The notes: generated from the letters alone by a model not told the origin. 64,000 nucleotides of DNA from Pseudomonas putida (GCF_005080685.1 NZ_CP039371.1:4030001-4094000), one strand, 5' to 3'. Counted from the first letter of the stretch, positions 25,109 through 33,313 are shown. Numbers and translations: made by a program.

Positions 25109-25209
25109 AGGGTTTGTCGGTACTGGCAGAATTGTCAGGCCAGGGTGAGTCGCCGGTCTCGCCGATAAACAACGAAATCTTGAGGGTCAGCTAAAGTTTT
25201 GATGAGGGC

Positions 25210-25551
25210 ATGAACCGTGAGATAGCGATCATGATAAAACAAGAAGCAAATGAGGTGATTGAGCGGATCCGGGACGATCTCAAGCGACATGGGGTACTCA
25301 TCGGCTACGACCCAGACTTTACTACCCCTGAATTCGGCTGCGACCTTGATTATCAGGTGGCTCAGGTCCGAGAGGATCCACAAAACCGCGTCGTGGGTAT
25401 CATCATCCATGATGAAGGCTTGTGGGCTCAGCTCAGGCAAGGCGCCGTGTACCGATGCATCGTCAGTGACTGTGGCGGCAAGCTATTCGGATTGCCGATC
25501 ACCATAGAGCCTAGAGATGATGAGTCCTACACCATCCAGTACAAACTCTAG
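25210..25551 (+). CDS. Conserved-looking hypothetical protein, 113 aa
   Basis: I do not recognise this protein. It has a helical N-terminus (IMIKQEANEVIERIRDDLKR), then YDPDFTTPEFGCDLDYQVAQV and two strand-rich parts ending RDDESYTIQYKL; no signal peptide or membrane segment is present. GAGGG lies just before the ATG at 25210, with an in-frame ATG at 25231 as an alternative. A 101-residue frame runs antisense (25135-25440) but has less protein-like composition. It is convergent with the downstream TonB-receptor gene. Confidence 0.55.
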   Translation: MNREIAIMIKQEANEVIERIRDDLKRHGVLIGYDPDFTTPEFGCDLDYQVAQVREDPQNRVVGIIIHDEGLWAQLRQGAVYRCIVSDCGGKLFGLPITIEPRDDESYTIQYKL

Positions 25552-25570
25552 GCATCAGTACGGCAGCCCG

Positions 25571-25587
25571 GGGCCGCAATGCGGCCC
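25571..25587. terminator. GC-rich hairpin between convergent genes
   Basis: GGGCCGC and GCGGCCC form a 7-bp stem with an AAT loop in the 45-bp gap between the hypothetical gene and the TonB-receptor end. There is no clear T-run on either strand, so a terminator role is weakly supported. Confidence 0.35.
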
Positions 25588-25596
25588 TGACCTGTC

Positions 25597-27702
25597 TCAG
25601 AAGTAATACCGAACCGAAGCACCCAAGGTCGTCGAAGGTTGCGGAACAATCACCAGGCCACTGTTGGTACCGTAGGCAATTTCAGTTCCGTAGCGATGAG
25701 GCTGGAAGGTGCCATACACGCTGAACTGATAATCCCGATAGTCGTAACTCGCCCGCAGGTCATACCGGGTATAGGGCGGCATCTCATGTTTCTCTGTTCC
25801 GATGTAATAGGGAATGCCGTCAAGGTGGTACACATCCGCATTGAGGGTCAGCTGGCCATTCATGAAGGCATTGCGGTACTGCACGCCCGCCTTGTAGGTG
25901 TGCTCCGGCACGACCAATAGAGCGCCGGTACCCGCCGGTGGATTGTTGATGACCGCGTCGATGATTCGCCCGTAGCTCATGTAGGTGCTGACAGTGGACG
26001 TTACCCGGTAAATGAAGCTGGTTTCAGCACCCCGCCGGGTGGTGTCGCCCACTTGCTCGTAGACCCCGGGCGAAGTCTGCACGGTCTCGCTGTCGTTTTC
26101 GATGTAGTAGAACTCGGTGGTGTTCGACAACCGCTCCGTAGGCCTCACGGTGAAGCCGATGTCGTAGGACTTGACCTTGCTCGGCCGCACATCGCCGTTG
26201 ACCTGCCCACCCGTCTGGCTCGGCGGCAGCGCACTGCTGCTACCGGAGCTTATGTATTCCGCGGCAGGTGAGCGAAATCCCTGCGCGACGTTGGTGAACA
26301 GTTCGAGTTGTTCGATGGGCGTCCATACCAACCCGAACTTCGGTGTGGTGACAGAGCTGTGATAGCCCGTATCGGCGTTACGGAATTTCAGGTTGTCGAT
26401 GTCATAGTCAAAGCGATCGTAGCGAACCCCGGCCAACAGCTTGAGTGATTCGAACGGTTTGTACTGGCCCTGGGCGAATACGCCATAGGTGATCAGATCC
26501 ATGTCGAAGTCGTAGTAGAAATTCGGCGTGGGCTCGAAGTCTCGGTATTGCTGGCGGAAGGCATCGCCTTTGTCGCGACGTATATCGGCCCCTACCATCA
26601 GCGCTGCGGTGTCTGGAAAGACGAAATTGTAAGCGACTCGCCCGCCATAGATGTCGCGGTCATCCTTGCCGTAGTTGTGGGTAACGGTGCCGTTGGAAAT
26701 GGCTCGTACGCGTCTGAAGTTTTCGTAATAACCGCCGTAGTACAGGCCAGCTTCGTCATAGGCTGGCGCCCGATTGAAGACGAGGGTATTGCGATTGGCG
26801 TTGCCGAAGCCATACAGGTTGTCGGTGTCGCGCCGACCGATGGTGCCGGCCCGCAGTGCAGGCAGGTTCAGATAACCGTCGTTCTTGAAATCCGACTCAT
26901 AGTGGCTGAACCGGGTCGAATACCTGGCGTCGTCGAAGACCTTGGAAAGCTTCCAGAAATAGTTGTCGCGGTTGGTTTCGGCGGCTTTTCGATAGCCATT
27001 GGTCTTGTACACATCGGCCACGAACAGCGACTCGAAGCCTGCGTGTTCGCCCGCCAGCACCAGGTTGGCCCGGCGCCCGTCATAGCTGGCGATGTCCAGG
27101 CCAATGCTCGACGCGACATCCCCCCCATCGAGCGTTTCGATATTCACGGCTCCCGCGCGGTTCTGATCGCCGAACAGCGCCGAAACTGGGCCCTTGATGA
27201 CATCGACACGCTTGATCATCTGCGGCGTCAGCCATTCCATGAACACCGGCCCATGCCCTGCGCCGCCTTGGCTGGACGGGATATTCTGCGGCACACCATC
27301 CACATACACCGCCACATCCGCGCCGTGAGTGCCGTTGGTGGCGAACCCGCGCATGCGAAAACCGTTACCGGTGTCGCCCTGGTCGATATTGTTGGCCACC
27401 ACACCCGGCACGCGGCGGTAGATGTTGGAGATGTCGCGATCCACATTGAGGGTGCGAAGCTCTTCGTCGGTGATCGTCGACACCGCCGCAGGCAGACTCT
27501 GCGCGTCGTTGCTGACCTTGCTGCGCGCCAATGGATCAAGGCGCCCGCTACGCCCGCCCTCCCCCGTGACTTCGATCGCATCGAGCTCCGCCACCTCTGG
27601 TGCCTCGACTTCCAACGCACTCGCAGGTTCCGATGCGCCCAATCCTGTCAGCGCTGCGCCAGTCAGAACCCATACCCTGCCGCGTTTCATACATCCATAC
27701 AT
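25597..27702 (-). CDS. TonB-dependent siderophore/zincophore-type receptor, probably Zur-regulated
   Basis: About 701 residues. A signal peptide (VWVLTGAALTGLGASEPASA) precedes a plug domain with AAVSTITDEELRTLNV, RVPGVVANNIDQ, FRMRGFATNGTHGADVAVYV, GVPQNI and VDVIKGPVSALFGDQNRAGA, then a barrel ending TTLGASVRYYF. It follows a zinc-independent DksA paralogue by 73 bp on the same strand, and a Zur-box-like palindrome lies before that gene. Together this points to zinc or zinc-chelate uptake under zinc starvation. The ATG at 27702, behind AAAGG, is preferred; an ATG at 27690 is possible. Confidence 0.85.
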   Translation of the reverse strand: MYGCMKRGRVWVLTGAALTGLGASEPASALEVEAPEVAELDAIEVTGEGGRSGRLDPLARSKVSNDAQSLPAAVSTITDEELRTLNVDRDISNIYRRVPGVVANNIDQGDTGNGFRMRGFATNGTHGADVAVYVDGVPQNIPSSQGGAGHGPVFMEWLTPQMIKRVDVIKGPVSALFGDQNRAGAVNIETLDGGDVASSIGLDIASYDGRRANLVLAGEHAGFESLFVADVYKTNGYRKAAETNRDNYFWKLSKVFDDARYSTRFSHYESDFKNDGYLNLPALRAGTIGRRDTDNLYGFGNANRNTLVFNRAPAYDEAGLYYGGYYENFRRVRAISNGTVTHNYGKDDRDIYGGRVAYNFVFPDTAALMVGADIRRDKGDAFRQQYRDFEPTPNFYYDFDMDLITYGVFAQGQYKPFESLKLLAGVRYDRFDYDIDNLKFRNADTGYHSSVTTPKFGLVWTPIEQLELFTNVAQGFRSPAAEYISSGSSSALPPSQTGGQVNGDVRPSKVKSYDIGFTVRPTERLSNTTEFYYIENDSETVQTSPGVYEQVGDTTRRGAETSFIYRVTSTVSTYMSYGRIIDAVINNPPAGTGALLVVPEHTYKAGVQYRNAFMNGQLTLNADVYHLDGIPYYIGTEKHEMPPYTRYDLRASYDYRDYQFSVYGTFQPHRYGTEIAYGTNSGLVIVPQPSTTLGASVRYYF

Positions 27703-27775
27703 AAGGACAGCCTTTCGATGTTTTGAATTGTGTTGCGCAAGTTGCTCGGCGCCCTCGGCGGGCGCCCGGGAGCGG

Positions 27776-28180
27776 TCAGCTTTCACGCATGTGCCGCTCC
27801 TGGCGCTCCTGCCGTTCTTTCGCCTCGATGCACAGGGTCGCGGTTGGGCGTAACAGCAACCGTCGCAGACCGATGGGTTCGCCGCTTTCCTGGCACCAGC
27901 CGTAGTCGCCGCGGGAGAGCCGCTCGAGCGCTTCGTCGATCTTGTCCAGGAGTTTTTTTTCGCGTTCCAGCAGGCGCAGTTGCCACTGCCTTTGCTCCTC
28001 GACAGTGCCCAAGTCGGAAGGGTCGCTGCTGGGCTCGAACTCCCGCATCGCCTGGAATTCGCTGGAGATCCGCGCCTGTAGCTCGGTGCGCTGGGACAGC
28101 AACAGTGCGCGGAAGAACGCCTGTTGTGTGGCGTCCATGTAGGCTTGGTCTGGCATCGAAAGAAGCTCTTGCTCTGTCAT
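27776..28180 (-). CDS. dksA2: Zinc-independent DksA paralogue (DksA2 type)
   Basis: A 134-residue RNA-polymerase secondary-channel regulator of the DksA family. Residues 20-95 form the coiled-coil hairpin (AFFRALLLSQRTELQARI, REKKLLDKIDEALERL). The zinc-finger region reads YGWCQESGEPIGLRRLLLRP and TATLCIEAKERQE: each CxxC pair keeps only one Cys (CxxS and CxxA), as expected for DksA2 proteins that work without zinc. CAAGGGA before the ATG at 28180 sets the start. With the Zur-like box upstream it probably replaces zinc-dependent DksA during zinc limitation. Confidence 0.87.
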   Translation of the reverse strand: MTEQELLSMPDQAYMDATQQAFFRALLLSQRTELQARISSEFQAMREFEPSSDPSDLGTVEEQRQWQLRLLEREKKLLDKIDEALERLSRGDYGWCQESGEPIGLRRLLLRPTATLCIEAKERQERQERHMRES

Positions 28181-28275
28181 CGCGGGCATCCCTTGGTGAA
28201 ACTTTGTGTGACCGGGTCGCGGACCATTGAGCGAACGTGAGTAACACGAGCCGAGACCTGAATGAGGCCTCACAT

Positions 28276-28288
28276 GTTATAACGTAAC
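28276..28288. promoter_or_regulatory. Zur-box-like palindrome upstream of dksA2
   Basis: GTTATAACGTAAC matches the Zur core GTTATAnnATAAC in all but one defined position. It lies 96 bp upstream of the dksA2 start and is the only AT-rich palindrome in the region. Since dksA2 is a known member of Zur regulons in Pseudomonas, regulation of dksA2 and the following TonB receptor by zinc is a well-supported inference. Confidence 0.75.
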
Positions 28289-28360
28289 ACTTACTTCCAC
28301 CAGCAGCAGCTTACCACCACCCCACCGTGAGGGCTCTTTTCTGTAGGAACGCACAGCAGT

Positions 28361-28626
28361 CCTGTGGGAGCGGGTTTACCCGCGAAGATTACACCGCGGG
28401 GCATGGCACCGGCCCTGCTGGTGTTCGCGGGTGAACCCGCTCCTACAGGTACGGTGCCGACCTCGGCAACGGTGAAGATCCTGTAGGAGCGGGCTTGCCC
28501 GCGAAGCAGACACCTCAATGCATGGCACCGGCCCTGCCGGTGTTCGCGTGCAAGCCCGCTCCTACAGGTACGGCGCAGGCCTGGGCTGCTGTGAAGATCC
28601 TGTGGAGCGGGTTTACCCGCGAATGG
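28361..28626. repeat. Cluster of five alternating REP elements
   Basis: REP palindromes occur in alternating orientation near 28363, 28425, 28480, 28540 and 28600 (for example GAGCGGGTTTACCCGCGAA and its inverse). The spacers share CATGGCACCGGCCCTGC and GTGAAGATCCTGT segments, so the cluster grew by duplication of a REP pair. It fills the gap between dksA2 and the creatininase-family gene. Confidence 0.85.
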
Positions 28627-28630
28627 CCAC

Positions 28631-28660
28631 GTGGTTCGAGATGCCATGATCGGCACAACC
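28631..28660 (-). promoter_or_regulatory. Conserved 30-bp block (copy 2), no gene attached
   Basis: GTGGTTCGAGATGCCATGAT followed by CGGCACAACC matches the blocks upstream of the ACP-like gene and pseudogene. Directly to its left, where the ACP-like coding region would follow on the minus strand, a REP element begins. This suggests a third, almost wholly deleted copy of that unit. Confidence 0.4.
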
Positions 28661-28686
28661 GACTTCGCAGGTTACCGGCATGAATG

Positions 28687-29445
28687 TCAGTCAGAATCCC
28701 CCGGATTGCTTTCGCGGCTGAACGCATCCACCGCCTTCACCAACCCCTGCGCAGCCATCATCACCAGTTGCCCACCCTTCTGCGGCGTGGCCTGCCCCGG
28801 GTCCGAGCCCATCCGCCCGTCCGGATGCCGGGCACGGAAATCCTGGGCCTCGCGGATAGGCCCCCAGTTGGCGACCTGTGGCGAGTAGTCGGCCGTCTTG
28901 ATGCACTCCGGGTATGCCCATTGGGTCACGGCAATCTCCGATGGCGTGGCATGGATGCCATGCCCCGTGGGGAACTGCTCCTTGGCCAGCGCCTCGACCC
29001 CTTCCAGGTCCCACCAGTTGCACAGCTTCAGGGCAAACCCTGCTGGGCGCCGGGCGAAACTGGCCTCGGCATAGATCTGCGAAAACGCCGCCTCGATCGA
29101 TGCCACGTTGCCGCCATGGCCGTTGAGAAACAGGATCTTGTCGAAGCCGTGGGCCACCAGCGAGCCGACCCAGTCGGTGATCGCCGCGATGAAGGTCGAC
29201 GGCCGCAGCGAGATCGTGCCGGCAAAACCCAGGTGATGCTGGGCCATGCCGATGTTGAAGGTCGGCGCAACGAGGATATCGGCGTCCTTCTGCGCCTGGA
29301 CGGCGATGATTTCCGGGCACATCCAGTCGGTGCCCAACAGCCCGGTCGGGCCGTGCTGCTCGTTGGAGCCGATAGGGATGACGATGGTACGGCTGCGTTG
29401 CAGGAAGCGTTCGGTTTCAACCCAGGTCGATCGATGTAGGAGCAT
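28687..29445 (-). CDS. Creatininase-family amidohydrolase
   Basis: A 252-residue metal-dependent amidase of the creatininase fold. The metal site is visible as IPIGSNEQHGPTGLLGTDW (Glu, His, Asp), NIGMAQHHLGFAGTISL, NGHGGNVASIEAA and the Glu in HATPSEIAVTQ. Family members open creatinine or hydrolyse related cyclic or formamide substrates. It stands alone, followed by REP repeats. The substrate cannot be told. Confidence 0.9.
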   Translation of the reverse strand: MLLHRSTWVETERFLQRSRTIVIPIGSNEQHGPTGLLGTDWMCPEIIAVQAQKDADILVAPTFNIGMAQHHLGFAGTISLRPSTFIAAITDWVGSLVAHGFDKILFLNGHGGNVASIEAAFSQIYAEASFARRPAGFALKLCNWWDLEGVEALAKEQFPTGHGIHATPSEIAVTQWAYPECIKTADYSPQVANWGPIREAQDFRARHPDGRMGSDPGQATPQKGGQLVMMAAQGLVKAVDAFSRESNPGDSD

Positions 29446-29650
29446 CTTGGTTCTCTCTCGGTAAGGACCTCGACATCATTAAGATCACCATCAAGGCACC
29501 CCGTGGCAAGGTCACGCGCAAGGTGAAGGCGCGCTGGCTGGCGGAGCGGGTGCGCATGGCAGCGCTACTGGCGCAGGAACCCGCGGTCGAGCCCTGCGCC
29601 AGGGGATGTGAATCACCAGTTCATGGCCGTACTCCTGTGAAGGTGGGGTT

Positions 29651-29914
29651 TCAGTTCTCGCCGACGCAGTTGTCTGCCGTTGTGCGGTAGTTAAGCACCT
29701 GGGTCTGGTCGTGGGAGTCGAGGTAGGTCAGTTGGGCGTTGACCACACCGCAGGCCGGGGCTGCGTCCTGGCGGGTGGAGAGCACTTTCTTGATGTCCAG
29801 CTGGGTGCCGTACGTGTAGTTGCGGGCGCTGTCGGCGGCTTCGGCACGGGCGGCCAGGGTGCAGACGTTGAGGGCGGCAAACAGGCAGGCGGTGTAGATG
29901 GCTTTGCGGTTCAT
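29651..29914 (-). CDS. DUF2790 secreted small protein
   Basis: An 87-residue periplasmic protein. A signal peptide covers residues 1-26 (AIYTACLFAALNVCTLAARA). The mature part has the DUF2790 pattern YGTQLDIKKVLS, CGVVNAQLTYLDSHDQ and VLNYRTTADNC, with two Cys that could pair. The family is restricted to Pseudomonas and relatives, and members are often induced by metals or stress; no biochemical role is established. Confidence 0.85.
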   Translation of the reverse strand: MNRKAIYTACLFAALNVCTLAARAEAADSARNYTYGTQLDIKKVLSTRQDAAPACGVVNAQLTYLDSHDQTQVLNYRTTADNCVGEN

Positions 29915-30132
29915 GGCGGTGCTCTCCGGGGTTCGATGGGCTGTTCAGTCGCTCCGAGGCGCTGTGCCTCGATGGAGTCCATTTGACGCCCGGAACGTAC
30001 CTGGCCTGTGTCAGCGAACCCTGCCGCTTGAACCACTACGTATCGGCGGGCGCTGCTGATACATGGCGATACAAGAAGGCGCGACTGGCTGGACCGTAAC
30101 CGAGCCTTGCCAGCGCCCCTTCATCACTCGCA

Positions 30133-30546
30133 CTAGTAGTCCACCTTGCCCCGCCCCGCTTTGACCGTGCTGCGCCGGGCCTTGCCATCGAGACGGCGGG
30201 TCTTGGAGCCGAGGGTCGGCTTGGTAGGCCGGCGTTTCTTCTCGGTCTTGCCGGCAGCGATGATCAACTCGGCAAGACGCGCCAGTGCGTCCGTGCGGTT
30301 CTGCTCCTGGGTGCGGTACTGCTGGGCCTTGATGATCAACACGCCGTCGCCGGTGATGCGATTGTCACGCAGCGCCAGCAGCCGCTCCTTGTAGAACTCG
30401 GGCAGCGACGAGGCGCGGATGTCGAAGCGCAGGTGCACGGCGCTGGACACCTTGTTGACGTTCTGCCCACCCGCGCCCTGGGCGCGGATATAGGTCAGTT
30501 CGATTTCGGCATCCGGCAGATGCACGTTGTTCGAGATAGTCAGCAT
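30133..30546 (-). CDS. arfB: ArfB (YaeJ) ribosome-rescue peptidyl-tRNA hydrolase
   Basis: A 137-residue rescue factor that releases peptides from ribosomes stalled without a stop codon. The catalytic GGQ is in [20 protein letters not shown] near residue 27. The basic C-terminal tail ([19 protein letters not shown] and following) inserts into the empty mRNA channel. Length matches E. coli YaeJ. It starts 8 bp after the frameshifted DUF1543 gene and may share its transcript. Confidence 0.95.
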   Translation of the reverse strand: MLTISNNVHLPDAEIELTYIRAQGAGGQNVNKVSSAVHLRFDIRASSLPEFYKERLLALRDNRITGDGVLIIKAQQYRTQEQNRTDALARLAELIIAAGKTEKKRRPTKPTLGSKTRRLDGKARRSTVKAGRGKVDY

Positions 30547-30554
30547 GACAGTGC

Positions 30555-31048
30555 CTATGGAAGCACGATGTAGTCGTTGCGCTGCACGACCCCAGCATGG
30601 GGCCCTTCGACGAGATGCACATAGCGCCCGCCCACGGCATCGATGGGCAAGCAGTCATCCACGTCCAGCAGCGCATCGGTGTGGGCTTTTTCCCAGTGTG
30701 ACAGGATCTGCCGCTTGCCCTTCTCCTTGGCCTCCCGAATGTCCCGCGCCACCACCAGCAGGTACTGGTGCGCTTCGCCGAACGCCCCCGCCTCGTAGCC
30801 ACCCAGGTTGATGAAGTACAGGCGCGGCGCACCCGGCAACGGCGCCAGTGGGCTCAGCTCCACGCGCCAGCCCTCGACCCGTCGACGGCCATCCATGAAT
30901 CGATGTGTACGCCTTTGGGGCTGCCGAACCAGCTTTCGCGAAGCTGCGGGTAGGCTTGCTCCAACGTATCGGCCACGACGAACGCGACATCGTGCACCTC
31001 TATCTTCGCCCGCGGATGCTTGCCGCCGAGCAGTACCACAAACAGCAT
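30555..31048 (-). pseudogene. DUF1543 protein gene with a one-base frameshift
   Basis: Two minus-strand frames join into one DUF1543 protein. The first starts at the ATG at 31048 behind AGGGG and reads MLFVVLLGGKHPRAKIEVHD through DSWMAVDG. The second carries on from VEGWRVELSPLAPLPGAPRL to [11 protein letters not shown], stopping at 30555. They meet at a C-run at 30878-30880 (plus strand); one more C would restore the frame and give about 164 residues. The remainder is intact, so this is either a recent mutation or an error in a homopolymer. Confidence 0.8.
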
Positions 31049-31072
31049 TCGATACCCCTGCTACCTTGCGCG

Positions 31073-31465
31073 TCAACCACTGAAGAACACCGCGAGCTTG
31101 TTGCCGGTCGGGTCTCGCAGATAGGCGACGTAAAAGTCGGGAGTATAAAGCGCGCGCGTGCCAGGAGCACCCTCGCTGGTGCCGCCATGGGCCACGCCGG
31201 CTGCGTGAAGCGCGTCGACCTGGTCGCGGGATTGGGTACGGAACGCGGGCATCATGCCGTTGGCGGGGGTGGCTGGGCCGCCGTCGAAGGGTTTGCCGAC
31301 GTGCACCGTGCCGGGGCCGTTGAGCTTGTCTGGGGTGTTGGGGAGCGCGTAGCTGCTGACGTCTTCGGAGTCGTCTTTGGTGTAGCCGAGTGGGAGCAGG
31401 ATCGCGTCGTAGAAGGCGGTGGATGCGTTGACGTCGTTGGCACCGATCCATAGGTAACTGAGCAT
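31073..31465 (-). CDS. VOC (glyoxalase/bleomycin-resistance) family protein
   Basis: A 130-residue protein of the vicinal-oxygen-chelate fold with paired beta-alpha-beta-beta-beta units: MLSYLWIGANDVNASTAFYD, then HVGKPFDG, HAAGVAHGG and YVAYLRDPTGNKLAVFF, the last being the typical closing strand with metal-binding Asp/Asn positions. The start at 31465 has GGAG six bases upstream. It precedes the DUF1543 gene by 24 bp. Enzymatic role unknown. Confidence 0.88.
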   Translation of the reverse strand: MLSYLWIGANDVNASTAFYDAILLPLGYTKDDSEDVSSYALPNTPDKLNGPGTVHVGKPFDGGPATPANGMMPAFRTQSRDQVDALHAAGVAHGGTSEGAPGTRALYTPDFYVAYLRDPTGNKLAVFFSG

Positions 31466-31890
31466 GAGCGTCTCCAAGGGTTACTGGGCGGGTACTGCTT
31501 GAGACCTGATGCACGGGGTTGGATTCACGGCTGCCGACCGATGGGGTTGTAGGCCCATATGAAACAATGCGTATAAAAATCTGAGGCGGAAAAAATCAGA
31601 TTAAGGCTCTTCTCTGTAGGACGTTTCCCAAAGATACTGTTGCGGCCTATTTTCCGTTGCGGCCTGGTCGGGAGGCGTTTTAGTCTCGGGGCGTCGTTGC
31701 TCATCAACGATGCAGCTTTGACAGGCTGGACGGCAATTAGTCTATGGCTAGCCCTTTATGGTAGCTGTATGTGGGGCACGTTCGCGTGCGCCGGGACTTT
31801 GCTATTTGCCACCGGTCTGTCAACCCACGTACAGCTGCCACCCTTCTGTTTGACAGCAGGTAGGTGGACGCTCCAATAAGGTAAATAGCC
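31466..31890. other. Intergenic region, about 425 bp
   Basis: No gene is supported. It probably holds the promoters of the leftward VOC gene and the rightward small-protein gene. A palindromic GCACGTTCGCGTGC lies near 31777-31790. Confidence 0.4.
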
Positions 31891-32130
31891 ATGTTGAAGA
31901 TAGTCCCTGATCCACCGAACAATCCCCACTCCCTCGAAGATACGCTGATGGTCGCCGCGAACTATGCGCGGTGCGCAGAAGCCGTGGTGCAGCAGGCTGT
32001 CGTGATGCAGCCCACGTCGCCGGCAACGGCCCTGATCATGGCGACAGCGCATGAGCTTGAAAGCTTGAGAAAGTTGATCGCCTCAGCGTTGGCCCAGGTC
32101 CAGCAGCGTCCAGATCAGCCGCCCGCATAA
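31891..32130 (+). CDS. Small Pseudomonas protein (DUF6124/DUF3077-like)
   Basis: A 79-residue protein opening MLKIVPDPPNNPHSLEDTLM and followed by a helical part (AANYARCAEAVVQQAVVM, ALIMATAHELESLRKLIASA). This fits the DUF6124/DUF3077-like small proteins common in Pseudomonas, usually found in groups. There is no signal peptide or membrane segment. Two further relatives follow on the same strand within 1 kb. No function is established. Confidence 0.6.
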   Translation: MLKIVPDPPNNPHSLEDTLMVAANYARCAEAVVQQAVVMQPTSPATALIMATAHELESLRKLIASALAQVQQRPDQPPA

Positions 32131-32221
32131 CCAAGCCACATCACGTTATGCCTGGCCTGGCCTCATCGCGAGCGACCTTGCCTCACATGCCCACCCTTCC
32201 CTTCCCCCAGCTTGAGCGGTG

Positions 32222-32260
32222 GGCAGGTAGGAGCCGGCTTGCCGGCGATAGGGCCAGCCC
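32222..32260. repeat. REP-like palindrome
   Basis: GGTAGGAGCCGGCTTGCCGG followed by CGATAGGGCC matches the REP-like element near 16243. It lies between the first and second small-protein genes. Confidence 0.55.
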
Positions 32261-32292
32261 AGGCACCTACGAAACTTCAGGGAGAATGACCA

Positions 32293-32562
32293 ATGCCAAT
32301 GGACGATTCCAACCCCAAATGCACGGTAGGCAGAACCCGGTTCCACCAAGGTGAAAACCAGACCCAGCTGTTGTTCTGCATCGAGCCCGGCATTCCTTGC
32401 AAGCATGCCCGCAAACAAGCCTCCGAATTCATGGGCTACGCCCGCAACCTGAGCGCTGCAGGAGTGATGGAAGACGCCCCCCAACTGATGTGGGCCGCCC
32501 ACTACCTCAGCGGCCTGGCCAAGGCCCTGTTGGACGATGCCGAGCTAGGCCTGAGCCGCTGA
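32293..32562 (+). CDS. DUF3077-like small protein
   Basis: An 89-residue protein: a variable N-terminus to residue 25, then LFCIEPGIPCKHARKQASEF and a helical C-terminal part MGYARNLSAAGVMEDAPQLM, YLSGLAKALLDDAELGL. The pattern of a short FxVxPGI segment and then a four-helix-like part is that of DUF3077. GGGAGAATGACC precedes the ATG. It belongs to the same cluster as the proteins at 31891 and 32717. Confidence 0.7.
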   Translation: MPMDDSNPKCTVGRTRFHQGENQTQLLFCIEPGIPCKHARKQASEFMGYARNLSAAGVMEDAPQLMWAAHYLSGLAKALLDDAELGLSR

Positions 32563-32636
32563 ACGCTGCTGGCCCAACCCGGCCTCTACGCCGCTCAACC
32601 CGCGCCCACTGGCTCTACACCAACATCAAAAACAGC

Positions 32637-32694
32637 ACAAACCCTGTAGGAGCGGGTTTACCCGCGAACACGGGCTTCGCCCGTGCCATCCCCC
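32637..32694. repeat. REP palindrome
   Basis: TGTAGGAGCGGGTTTACCCG followed by CGAACACGGGCTTCGCCCGT forms two adjacent hairpins of the REP class between the second and third small-protein genes. Confidence 0.75.
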
Positions 32695-32716
32695 GCCAAC
32701 CCCGAGGACCAATCGC

Positions 32717-33031
32717 ATGCCATGCAAACCCTCCCGAGTCCCCCCCGTACTCGACCAAAACCTGCGCCCCAGCTACAGCCGAGCCCAACCCCTGTTCTCC
32801 GTTTCCCCAGGCATCACTCTCCAATACGCCTCGACAGAAGCCCGAAAACTGATGGACTGCGCCCGGTACCTGGACCAGACCGCTGTGATGAGTGACGACA
32901 AGCAAATGAAAGCGGCGGCTCACCACGTTCTGGACATGGTTAAGGTCCTCCTGGAAGAGATTGAGCAAGGGATGCTGCCTTCGCGGTTGCGGGCGGAGTT
33001 TTATGCGCCTGATAAACGTGATCGGAGTTGA
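32717..33031 (+). CDS. DUF3077-like small protein
   Basis: A 104-residue protein with LFSVSPGITLQYASTEARKL followed by MDCARYLDQTAVMSDDKQMK and AAAHHVLDMVKVLLEEIEQG. It aligns by eye with the protein at 32293 (FCIEPGIPCKHA...A.Y..NL...), so the two are paralogues. Cytoplasmic, with no known activity. It is convergent with the ACP-like pseudogene to its right. Confidence 0.7.
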   Translation: MPCKPSRVPPVLDQNLRPSYSRAQPLFSVSPGITLQYASTEARKLMDCARYLDQTAVMSDDKQMKAAAHHVLDMVKVLLEEIEQGMLPSRLRAEFYAPDKRDRS

Positions 33032-33074
33032 AGGCACGCATAGATTGTCAGAAGGGCAACTTGCAGGTGATTGC

Positions 33075-33297
33075 CGTGATGCTTTGTCTGACCGATCTGC
33101 AAGTTGCCCGATGGTTGTCGAATCGGGTGATTCGTGTTCGAAGAGGACGTCGAATCCTCTTCGATGAACAACACCGCATCGAAAACGCCCAGCCCGTATT
33201 TGTCAAGGCCCTCCAAGGTTGACGACCTGGTGATTGGCAATCTGGGAAGGTTTCTTTTTGAATCGGCTGGATGCGGTGAAAGGTGGTTGTGGTCATG
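33075..33297 (-). pseudogene. Frameshifted second copy of the ACP-like gene
   Basis: The minus strand starts MTTTTFHRIQPIQKETFPDC, matching the paralogue FERIKAILEDAFLDC at 24824-25060. It then shifts frame to STLEGLDKYGLGVFDAVLFI (paralogue STLGSLDDDGLDVFDVVLMI) and shifts again to DSTTIGQLADR (paralogue DSTTVGQLADQ). At the phosphopantetheine position it also has Gly (YGL), so the Ser was already absent in the common ancestor. At least two frameshifts make it non-functional. Confidence 0.8.
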
Positions 33298-33313
33298 GGA
33301 CTGCCGCCTTGGA

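Noticed and set aside
25135..25440. Minus-strand 101-codon frame overlapping the 113-aa hypothetical gene
   Set aside because: Only one of the two can be main coding; the plus-strand frame has a GAGGG site and better composition, though this is not certain.
29462..29650. Open plus-strand stretch reading LDIIKITIKAPRGKVTRKVK
   Set aside because: It looks protein-like but has no start, no ribosome site and no recognised family; possibly a gene remnant, too weak to list.
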